From positions 434,001 through 498,000 of the forward strand of contig OZ025213.1 of NCBI GenBank assembly GCA_964019055.1: 64,000 bases of DNA. The letters are read 5' to 3'. The notes under the pieces are model-generated. The model was not told where the DNA came from, did not search any database, and worked only from the letters and a program-made list of their open reading frames with translations. The position numbers and the translations under genes were made by a program. Shown here piece after piece: positions 1 through 10,300 of this stretch. Source of the DNA: Anthopleura xanthogrammica. Lineage: Eukaryota > Cnidaria > Anthozoa > Actiniaria > Actiniidae. Positions within the stretch are counted from its first letter, which is position 1, and each line of letters starts with the position of its first letter.

Positions 1-79
1 CAAAGGACATTTTCATTAACCTACACTTTTTCCCTCTATTTATCTATTTATTTATTTATTTATTTTATATTTTTCTCCC

Positions 80-420
80 TCTGCAAAACCTAACAAGCTA
101 AATTCCAATTTGATCTTTGAGTTAGCTGTGCCCTGACTAAGCAGACAAGAGGTTGTTTCAGGGTTCAATCTGTGAGTTAGCCGTGTCCTGACGTAGATCA
201 GCCAAGAGGTTGTTTCAGGGTTCAATCTGTGAGTTAGCCATGCCCTGATGTAGATCAGCCAAGAGGTTGTTTCAGGGTTCAATATGTGAGTTAGCCATGC
301 CCTGACGTAGATCAGCCCAGAGGTTGTTTCAGGGTTCAATCTGTAAGTTAGCCGTGCCCTGACGTAGATCAGCCCAGAGATTGTTCCAGGGTTCAATCTT
401 TGAGTTGGCCATTCTGACAC
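80..420. repeat. SINE 3' tail expanded into a ~57-bp minisatellite
   Basis: A stretch with CTCTGCAAAACC and GCTAAATTCCAATT matches the tail of the SINE at 46.97-47.16 kb. Its last module (containing GAGTTAGCC, GTAGATCAGCC and AGAGGTTGTTTCAGGG) is then repeated about five times with a 57-58 bp period. It lies in the intron after the last visible exon of gene 1. Confidence 0.7.
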
Positions 421-516
421 ACTTCCGACTCCGATTCCGATTTCGTCGCAAGTGAAACTGAACCAGGGATTAGTGGACAAAGCAACATTAACATACACAC
501 AAGAAATAATATTTAC

Positions 517-3500
517 CTCCGAATGTATTCCTTCCTGTGCATGCGGGTTTTGGTAATCTGTTAATTCATTTTCAAAACTCATGGTATCTTGTTCTTTGTT
601 TCCATGGTAACTGTTTTGGGTGGCAGCTTGTCGTGGTTCATTTAATTCAGCATATATAACGTGTGACATATTGGATTGGTTTGTATTGGTTTGTTGGTGT
701 TCCCATGTTTTGTTTTTCTCTTTACTTGTCCCATCAGTCCTGTGGTCATGTACAGACGCGTAGGCAGGTTCTGGTTGCAAGGCGTTGTCACTGACAACAG
801 TGACGTCACTTGAATTGATTAAGTCATTGGTGTTGGATGATAAACTGTGTTCAAGTGTTACTGGGACCCGAGACTTCTTGCTTAAACTAAAAGAGTCGGA
901 AAAAAGTTACTTTGTAAAGTGTCTGAGGTGTTTCTGTGACATAGTCACGTGGCATGTAACGACGTAACGTCATCCACCATTAGCTAAATATTTCACCGAC
1001 TCTGCTATATCCTCCCTTGTTGAATTAGCAGAAGGATTTCCCTGCAGCATTGCTTTCCTTTCAGCTGACATGTACAGACACGTCAGACGTGACATCGAAG
1101 ATTACGTTACTAGTACTAAAATGAAACCCTTCAGTGGACCAGTTTTGGTAAACTTTTGAATCTACTTCATGAATCTACATATAAATAAAACCTGCTTTAA
1201 CGCGGTCAAAATTACAAACTTACTGACTGTTTCTTCTTGGCTTTCGTTCTGGGAAATTACAAAAAAGGCCACTTAATTATTATGTATTCTTTTGGTTTAA
1301 AAACTGATTTAAAATAAAATTTGAAGTAATGGCGAGGATGAGGATGAGGATGAGGATGAGGATGATGATGATGATGATGATTCTCATCATCATTATTAAT
1401 GATAAACTAATAATTGTGATAACGTTATGAAGTAATGATGGCAGTGACATTGATAAAGAATATAACTATAACCATCGAACATTACTTGTTATATAATAAG
1501 TGAAATGTGCATGAATATCTTGGTTTCTGACCTTGTTTCCTTCGCTTCCATATACACGCAAGAATCACTATACAGGCAGTTAGTAAAATAACACCAATGA
1601 CACTGCCTACTATTTCTGTTGGGAAAGATTGTCTGGAATCTTTAACAGGACCGTCGGGAGAAGAAGAAGTAGAGTGGTGTGGTATTGGAGAATGATTTCC
1701 TATAGTGTTGAGAAACGAAACAGGAATAAACAAGATGTTGATGGTGTTATCTTGCAGATGTTGTCATAGTTACTGTTCCTTTGTCATACATACGTCAAGC
1801 AGAAAAGGGGCAAAAATTGCAATTTTGCCAATAGACTAACCGGCCGGTATTTCTGTAGTAGTTTGAATTATCTTTGTAGTTTGGGATGGAATGTTAGTCA
1901 TAGTTGTTGTGCTTCTGCTGGGAGGTTCTGTTGTTGGATTACACCAGCTCACTCTATTCTGACTGCTACTGCATTCTTCTGAAAGAATTATAAATATTTG
2001 AAACACAATTCAAAAGATAAAGCCTTGTCTACTGATACTCTACCATATTCACTTGTAGCCACAGCATAAACCAAACGAATACAGGTTATGTATTTTTTTA
2101 AAGATTTTTACTGGGTAGGCAGTAGATTTCTACTTATTATAAACGTCCTTAGAGTCGTCACGCAAACTGGTGTGATGACCCGGCCTAAGGATGTCTGTGT
2201 AGGAGTCCATTAAGGCAGAAGTTGAAAATAAAGTCTCTCAAACTTCACCACAGACAGGTTTTGGTCGTCGGGATTGCACGGTGTGAGTGATTGCATGCAT
2301 TTATAATATTTCTTTTAGTCTTGGGAATCACGCTGCTTGTGTTGCATTTCCTTGAGTGTGTAAAGTAAGTAACGAAGCGTTGGTAACCATCTAGATTAGC
2401 CATTCAGAGGTTGAGGAAAACATTGGATCGAGTTGGCATTGCAGTGCATTGTGGGACTGTTTTAAAGGACATATTAACGAAATGATGTCTATTTCGTCCC
2501 TAGTAACAAAATAGTTCCACAATGTATTGCAATACCAACTCGACCCAGTTTTGGCCTCTTTTCCGATTGGTTAATAGTTGTAGTTAAACTTTGGACAGAG
2601 AAAAAGGAAAGAGTAAAGCAAGACATTCAGTTACCTTTTCCTTTGTATTCACATATCGTTCCTTTTAATAAATCATCTCTTTTGTTACGGAACAGCCCAT
2701 GGGTACCTAGTGGATGATTCTTTGCCATTATTACATGAATGGTAGCTTTATTGGGATCTCGATTTTTTTCTTGCCACTTGTTGTATGTCAGGGAGTGGTT
2801 ACTCAGCCATTCCCAACTTTCATCTCTCTTCTCAAGACCAATCCACCATTCATCGTCACCACGCGGTTTAATTGTTCTATTCTGAATCTGTGTTTTGATG
2901 AACTCCCATTCTTTTACCGTTTCCATAGAAACCAGATCTCCTTGATTATCCCTACATAATTTTCGAGCTGCAGACCACGACCTGAGAGACGCTTCATCAA
3001 ATGAGTAGCAGGAACACTGTGCTGAACCTGAAACGTTCAACACAAGGTATAGTAATTATCATCATTATCTATTAATCTATCAGTTATACACGATATTCTT
3101 ATAACATCTAAAGTGCAGTGCAACACAAGGTAATTATCATCATTATCTATAAATCTATCAGTTATACATGATCTTCAAATAACATCTAAAGTGCAGTGCA
3201 ACACAAGGTAATTATCATCATTATCTATAAATTTATCAGTTATACATGATCTTGTAATAACATCTAAAGTGCAGTGCAACACAAGGTAATTATCATCATT
3301 ATCTATAAATTTATCAGTTATACATGATCTTGTAATAACATCTAAAATGCAGTGCAACACAAGGTAATTATCATCATCTATTAATCTATCAGTTATACAT
3401 GATCTTCTAATAACATCTAAAGTGCAGTGCAACACAAGGTAATTATCATCATTATCTATTAATCTATCAGTTATACATGATCTTCTAATAACATCTAAAG

Positions 3501-4735
3501 TGCAGTGCAACACAAGGTAATTATCATCATTATCTATTAATCTATCAGAGATGATAACTAGCGGTAAGCTAGTGTGGGCTGCGTCGGTGTTTCTAATGAA
3601 ACAGTATGGATAAAAAGTTAAATTTTACACCGTAAAAAATAAGAGAGATCACTTACTGACGTTTCGGACGCTAGTCCTCCGACGAAGGACTAGCGTCCGA
3701 AACGTCAGTAAGTGATCTCTCTTATTTTTTACGGTGTAAAATTTAACTTTTTATCCATACTATTAATCTATCAGTTAAACATGATCTTCTAATAACATCT
3801 AAAGTGCAGTTCAACACAAGGTAATTATCATCATTATCTATTAATCTATCAGTTATACTGATGGATGGACTAAAATGCAGTGCGATGCAATTATCATCTA
3901 TTAAGGTATCTATTAATCTATTAGTTATACATAATCTTCTAATGAATGAATGTCGGTGTAGTGTATAATACAATTATCATCATTATCTATTTATCTATCA
4001 ATAATACTTAGCTAATGTTATATTGACAACTGTCTAAAGTAGATATTATCATTGTCTATTAATTCATCTAATGTTCTGCGCGTGTGCAGCAGAGATTGTA
4101 TATACGAGATGCAAACAGGGCAAATAATTCAGTCATATTAGGGATTTAACATCCACACCGACAGTTTGACGTACACCAGTAGAAAGTAGTTCCACGTTTC
4201 TTGAAACCTTTTTTTTTCGCCAAGGACAATTCACATGTTAGACATAGACAACCGAAGTAGCTGAAGTATGCCTTCCAGTACCGAAGCACGGAAGTTTCAC
4301 GGTGTAACAACATCTTTGTACATTTTGTTTACCTTATTCGCCTCGATAGTATTTTGAAAGCAAAGATAAAAATATATTTTACTTTGGGCTCAACTAGAAC
4401 ATAGTTAATAGTTAATATTATTAATCTATTATATATGACTAGAATAATGACTAGAATAACAACTAGTTAGCGCTGAGTCGACTTGATAAATTGTTTTAGT
4501 CGGATCATCAACGGGTCAAAGCCAGATCACGCGAACAAGTGATTCAAATAGATAAATAATAGTTATTTTTGGTGTAGGAATCTTGATTTCTAAGTCCAAT
4601 ATCCTATACCAAAGAGTGAACAGTTTCTTGGTAAGTTATAGTTAGGTTAAGCAGTGAATACTGTCCGATCTTATACTCACCGGAATCAATCAAGGTCATC
4701 CATATCAGAACCAATGATATGCTGATTCGTCTCAT
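517..4735 (-). CDS. C-type-lectin transmembrane receptor with ITIM-like tail (gene 1), 3' end off window
   Basis: Probable single-pass surface receptor. Coding exons (minus strand): 4735-4681, 3027-2635, 1978-1841, 1699-1532, 1248-1224 and 886-517. All junctions are GT-AG and the phases run 1,1,1,1,2,0, giving 383 codons without a stop. Residues 1-18 form a signal peptide. Residues 19-149 form a C-type-lectin domain containing WWIGL, WEWL and ICEYK. A Thr-rich stalk with two Cys spans about 150-195. The membrane segment lies at about 225-246 and is followed by KRRK. A 25-nt micro-exon then joins a 123-residue tail with Y302 (PAYASV), Y338 (VIYAEL, a canonical ITIM) and Y371 (DYQNP, a Grb2-type YxN). 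The tail exon ends in phase 0 at a donor (CGGAG|GTAAAT); the last exon(s) should lie left of position 1. The lectin fold lacks the inner Cys pair and the EPN/WND calcium motifs, so calcium-dependent sugar binding is unlikely. Ligand unknown. A TATA-like TTTATAAAT lies about 90 nt upstream of the ATG. Confidence 0.8.
1330..1383. repeat. GATGAG/GAT microsatellite
   Basis: Runs of GATGAG followed by GATGAT repeats lie in the intron between the micro-exon and the transmembrane exon of gene 1. Confidence 0.9.
2395..2582. mobile_element. Foldback (MITE-like) element in a gene 1 intron
   Basis: The left arm (with TCGAGTTGGCATTGCAG and CATTGTGGGACT) is repeated in inverted orientation on the right (AGTTCCACAATG, then TGCAATACCAACTCGA). 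The arms are roughly 60 bp and diverged, with a small hairpin (GAAAT...ATTTC) near the centre. No target-site duplication could be fixed. Confidence 0.6.
3041..4010. repeat. 78-bp minisatellite in gene 1 intron 1
   Basis: The unit contains CACAAGGTAATTATCATCAT, ATCTATCAGTTATACATGAT and AACATCTAAAGTGCAGTGC. About six or seven good copies run from 3041 to 3550. After an inserted palindrome the array resumes near 3760 and decays. Because 78 is divisible by three, it leaves long open frames on the minus strand; these are not genes. Confidence 0.85.
3604..3760. mobile_element. 157-bp near-perfect palindrome inside the minisatellite
   Basis: Arms 3604-3678 and 3686-3760 are reverse complements over 75 bp, with a 7-base loop. 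The inner arms contain GACGTTTCGGACGCTAGTCC. It sits within the 78-bp array. The flanking piece 3550-3603 is also foreign to the array, so the full insertion may be about 3550-3760. This is probably a foldback or MITE insertion. Confidence 0.85.
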
Positions 4736-5221
4736 GATCAGTGGACACGACAGTTCTTGTTTTGTGTTTACTGTTCCTATATCTGTGATATAGAGTCAAG
4801 ATTTGAAGTAGAAAAACGTTTAGAATATAATTTATAAAGCTTTTTATCCTTTACTGACAACGTTGCAGCTTCTTCTCATGTATTTTGCTTTTTCCTGGCG
4901 GAAATGACGTCAAAAACAGGAAACGATTTCATAGATATTAGAAATATGAGGAAAAGGCGAGAAATGTACCTACTGTGACATGCATCTCTAGTCCAGTGAG
5001 CAAATAAGGTGATAGTATTCCCAGATTGACATTGATATACAGATTAACCCAAAAATATTGGGTACAAAACATTAGAATCAAAATATATAATTTGTTTTAT
5101 AAGAACTGTTAGAACTACGCCGCAAAATCAACAGAGCTGTCAAGAAAGGAACTTTTTGTTTCACTGTACTGATAACAACAAAACCATAAAAGGTTTTCAC
5201 AAATATCGTATTTAAAACTAA

Positions 5222-5952
5222 TGCACTAGTCAAAGTAAACCCCCACCCCCCCCCCCCCCCCAAATGGGGACAGGGTGGGGGCAATGTGGGGCTTGGGATC
5301 ACATTTGACAAGCAATGGTGCCCATGGGGGTGGGGATAAAGTGAATATTTTACTAGTGTGTTAATATGTTTAAAAATGCAAGAATATATTCAAGCAAGTG
5401 AATGTACAAGAATATATTCAAGCAAAAACAGGTATTCGGACCCAAGCTAAGGAATGAGGGAGGGTTGTAGGGGAGGGGGAGAGAGGTTGTTTAAGAGATG
5501 TGTAGTTTTTTAACGACTGTATAACGAATGGTATGATACATACAGAATGGAGAAAAGATTAATTGTGAGTGAAGGCAACGTTTCGAAATATGAGCTCATT
5601 TTTCGTGGCGGCGTGGGGAAGGTGAACTATAAATATACGATGGTTCTGGGATGGTCGTTCGTTCTACCAAGTGTTTCTCATCAGGGGTTAAGACACAAGG
5701 TAGAGGTCAGTGTCCGACCTACACGTTTCAAAACCTACCTATTTCACTTATAAAGTTTCACGTATATTCTAACAGTTTTACTCTATTATCACTTTTGACT
5801 CCAGGGGGTCGGGGATTTGATTACCATTTCTCTCCCACTAAGTGGGGTATTTAACAACATTTGCCAAGTCAATTTTTCAAATGCCCCACTTATCCCCACC
5901 CTGTCCCCATTTGGGGGGGGGGGGGGGGTGGGGGTTTACTTTGACTAGTGCA
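5222..5952. mobile_element. MITE-like element with poly-C/poly-G inverted termini and TAA target duplication
   Basis: The ends start TGCACTAGTCAAAGTAAAC and continue CCCCCACCC(n), CAAATGGGGACAGGGTGGGG. The same sequence is found inverted at about 5893-5952, so the terminal inverted repeats are about 59 bp. TAA directly flanks both ends (5219-5221 and 5953-5955). A 3-bp TWA duplication is typical of PIF/Harbinger elements. Open frames inside are short and show no transposase motif, so it is non-autonomous. It lies between gene 1 and gene 2. Confidence 0.65.
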
Positions 5953-6087
5953 TAACAAGAAAATGTCATTTTTCGGATTTAAAACATTGTCCAAGGCTAA
6001 TCAAACATTTCAACAGCAATTAGCTCATATTTAGTCAATGTATGAAGGAGCAGCCCTGCATGTCACTGATTTTATGGGAGTTGGGAG

Positions 6088-6191
6088 CCTGAGAAAACAG
6101 ACGTCATTTCGCTCTTTGACCCCTCGCGACGTCTCAGACGTTAGTTTCGAAGATGGACGAGGAGCGAAAGGACGTCTGTTTTCACAGGGTA
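6088..6191. mobile_element. Short foldback element
   Basis: GAGAAAACAGACGTCATTTC on the left is mirrored by GAAAGGACGTCTGTTTTCAC on the right, around a centre with GACGTCTCAGACGT. The total is about 100 bp, in the spacer between genes 1 and 2. The rest of that spacer (5956-7324) shows no coding potential. Confidence 0.5.
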
Positions 6192-7324
6192 TTTGGGAGT
6201 GAACGGATGTTGATATTTGGTGGTTTGTTCCATAAATAGGAAGTTTTTCTTATCAAGCCGTTGAAGCGTTCTCATAGACAAATAGACCATTAAATGTCAA
6301 GTAGATTTCAGTTCTCAAGGATGTGGTCGAAAGATGTGCAAAAAAGAACAATCATGCGATTATTATGAAACTTTTATTGAGTGCCGAATGTGAAAGCGAC
6401 TTTAAGATTAGGATAGAACCATCAAGATTTCTCGTCGCGATCAAACGATTGGCTGGTAGACCGTGACTTTTGTCAGGTTGTCATAACATTCAGTCATATC
6501 ATGGGGGTATTCTATGGAACTGAAACTAGAACTTACATGATAATAAGAACAAAACAAAGCCAAAGTTTTGACATGTGCCTTCTGTTTTTAGTCAAATATA
6601 GTTAAACTTTGAAAACAATTATTATAAAAGCTTACTTTCATTTCCGTTTATTTCCTTTGTTATTACTGACATTCATAAGCGTCTTCTCTTCTACGACCTG
6701 TATCACCGGTCTTCTAGTCTTCTTGTCTAATCTTCAAAGCTGATACTTTTTACTGAATTTTATCAGATAATAATCGCATTTGAGGGTCAAAGGGAGTGTA
6801 CACCCACGCAACACCCTCCCCCTTCCGTTCCGTTTTATGCCGACATGAAAACTGAAGCGATCACTTATCACATTTAACCGACTATACAAAGTTTTGTAGC
6901 TATTCTTGTGTGCCTCACGTGACTTGTCATGTAAAATATTGTTTGTATTGTTCGTTTAAGTAAGCACAGTTTGATTCTTTCGTTTTTCCATTTTTCGATC
7001 TAGTAATCTGGGACAAAATTAAAAGAGTGAGATTGAGCGAAGAAGAAAGAAAAGAGAGAATGGAAGGAAAGGGAGGGAAAACTTATTTCTGCTTCCCTTC
7101 GAGAATCGGACCAAATCATTTGTCACACCTTGAGTATTATTTCTTTGTTTACCAGTAAAGTTTCCATACGGGACCGGAAATGACGTCTATACCTAACAAA
7201 CCATATTCGCTCATTTCCGGTCAAGACAAGGGCGCAAGGGCGTTACTGTAACATTCTAGATTTCCTTATCATTACAAATAATTCGAACCCTAACTAAGCT
7301 AATAAGTGACGTCATCGGTAGTTC

Positions 7325-10300
7325 CTAGTCCCACTCATTGGGTATTTCCACCTCTGTGTATCTGGTGGCCGGGTAATGAGGTGGCATTTTCGTGTACAGC
7401 ACTGCATTCTTGTCGAAATCTGCTAATTCTACGTAGTTCATTCGTACATTGGGATACACTGCTTTCTGTGAATGAGAAAAAGAGAATACTTATGATCAGA
7501 GGTCTCTGTACCCCCTTGTGTCCCATAACCGTTTGCGCGCACAATGTTCGTGAGAGGAAGCAAATTGCATGCATTCGTGACTGCGAACATAATACTTGTG
7601 TTTAAAGGGTATTAATGAAGATTAGATTTCATTTAAAAAGATCATAGAGATTTGTCAAAGACTCTAAGAAAGACTCCGTAACAGGAAATCTTTTCAGTGA
7701 GTGTAGTGTTCGGATCGTTGAACGGAAAATCGTCTTTTACCCTATACTTCTGTATGGCATTTGCATGAAATCACAGCTTACATCACAGACACCTTGAGGT
7801 ACGGCAACGGTACCATGAGCGGGGGACTGGGGAAAGACTTTCTTTCTCTACCGCCGTTAACCGGCAAGTTAATCAAAATGGTGTCCTTGACAAGACTTAA
7901 CGGTGCAGGGGGAAACTGCAATATAAATAACGACGCATAGTTGAGCAGGACATGCATGGTTCCCAAATAAGTCAGAATATTTGTATAGTTTTTAGTTTTG
8001 TATTAAGTATTTTAAAACAAGACATAAAAGCGAGGAATGTTTCAACATTACCTTGTTTGTTTTCTTACTCTTGTCTACTACAGCATATACCGCTTCATGG
8101 GGTCGAGTGTGCGATGAGTTGTTAACTGATTTACTCTTGTCTACAGCATACACCGCTTCATAGGGTCGAGTATGCGATGAGTTGTTGATCGATTTACTCT
8201 TGTCTACTACAGCATACACCGCTTCATGGGGTCGAGTGTGCGATGAGTTGTTGATCGATTTTCTCTTGTCTACTACAGCATATACCGCTTCATGGGGTCG
8301 AGTGTACGATGAGTTGTTGATCGATTTATCACCTGACGTATACGTTGTAAGGTCTCTTTCATCACAGTGGCTCTCATTTTCTTCACAGTTTCTTCCATTC
8401 TGCTCATACTGGTGAAAGATATTACCATTTTGTTCATAATGTTCAAAATCTCTGTCATTTTGTTCATAATTTGTTCCATTCTGTTCATATTCTTCAAAGT
8501 TCTTTCCATTCTGATGATGATAACCATTAACCGGCGCAAACGTTTTAAGAAAGGGTTTTTTATTTCTGTTTATAATCGATTCGTGTTCGTGTGGGTAAAT
8601 CTCAACTATGCTTGCGTACTGGGCTTCTTTTGTTGGCATGGCAACGTCTAATTTCACGATCTCCATATCATGACTCTCTTCTTCTTCTTCTTCTTCTATT
8701 TCTTCTTCTTCATCATCATCTTCTTCCATGGTTTCTGAGTCATCATCATTTATTTTCAACATCATTTGTCTTCTGTAGTTTACTTTTATCCTAGGACTCG
8801 TTGTCTCCAAGTTCCCATTCTTCTTACTTCCATGATGTTTCTTACAGTGTTCCACAAAATAGTTTCCATTTGAATTGTAATCCTCTTTTTTCGGGTGGTT
8901 CCTTTTCCCATTTGGTATGCATTCATTTCCCAATCGTTCATTTTCATCGCAAGCAAACCTCACCCTATGTTCTTTAATCCTCTCTCTTCCATTACAGTCA
9001 TTACCACCACCGGAACAATTATTGTCCTTTTCAACAATCATAATTTCAGCGTATTCGTGTTTCAGTGGTGAAGTTCTATAATCGTGGCGCGAGTTTGTAT
9101 CATTAATGACAACTTTGGGCCCGTTTTGAGATTTTGCCAAAACTGTTTTCCCTGCCTCTTGCTGTGAATCGTCATCAAACTCATCTGACTCACTACTGCT
9201 TTCTGAAGAGTCGTGCGTTTTGACGGCCGCTTCATTACCTGCTCTATAAAAAGGTACGATACAAGTAGTATGTATATCAGTTAGGGGAAGACTATTTTTA
9301 ATGTTTCTCGGCGAGGTGAAATATCCGAGTTCATAATTTGTGTCTGTGATTCATGAATGAGAGATGACATACAAACTTTACTTACTGGTCCTCGTCTTTG
9401 CTTTTTTTCTCTGAGAAAAAAAAGAGAAACATTTATCAGTTGTTGTAGTTTAATTATACTGGACTACCTGGAAATGCAAAAAATAACAATGTCACTACAA
9501 TCGTGCGTCAATGATACCTTCCGAGAGAAGAGCTTAAAACCAAAATTAGATTTATGGATTAAGTGTGGAAACTGATTTCGAGAAAATGTTCACGGATTTC
9601 AGGTCCATCTTTTAATGTGAATGTCAGAGGGAAAGGCAGTGAAAGGAGGCTATGTACGGGAAATTTGTTTTTAGGAAAGGGTTACATTTTTGTTACCTGT
9701 TTTTCGTTTTTTCTTCCATCTAAAAGCGACGATAACAATACAACAGCAGCCGAAGATAAGTGCACCCAGGATGATTATAACGACCACAATGTAGAGAGGT
9801 GTTTTTTCTTGTAACTTTGAGTTGGGTTTACTGGTTGGGTTTTCGCCCTTAAAAACTTTAATAAACAAGATTAGGGTTATACAGAGCATGTGTTACACTC
9901 CTCCTTTTCGCCACTGATCTCTTAGGTTACTGCACCTTATTTTCAATTCCCATTCTCTGTACCTCTTCTTTCTGACCTTCGTTTTCATCCTCTAGCATTC
10001 CAATCTACTCCCTCCTTTCATGCTCCACCCCTCTCAGGTGATCTCGCTTCTCTCAGGCAGAAGGAATGAGCCAATCAGAGAACATGTTGTTCGTAGCTCA
10101 ATGTTTCCTAGTTCCAGGTTTTTGGCTCGATCTACAACAGATTTTGCTCGAAAAAAAGAAAATAAAACTCATCCGTGCAAACTGATTCGCCAAATACCTT
10201 TTAGAAAAAGCACATTTCGTTGTTTTTGGTGGATAATATTTCATCTTAACAAGAGGTAATAGAAAACATTTGGAAATTTCCGCTGTGATCATGACAAATA

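Noticed and set aside
52..516. Continuation of the gene 1 tail frame into Leu-Asn-Pro-Glu-Thr-Thr-rich repeats
   Set aside because: The frame runs through a good donor (GGAG|GTAAAT) into SINE-derived tandem repeats; genes 2 and 3 end the equivalent exon in phase 0 at the same point.
3175..3513. 112-codon minus-strand open frame with 26-residue repeats
   Set aside because: It is the 78-bp intron minisatellite read in frame; it lies between two well-supported exons of gene 1.
5547..5854. Two overlapping plus-strand frames of 67-68 codons
   Set aside because: They fall inside the MITE at 5222-5952 and show no transposase or other domain.
7335..7574. 79-codon minus-strand frame at the end of gene 2
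   Set aside because: It is out of frame with the spliced last exon, which reads the same DNA with a phase-0 join and a clear stop.
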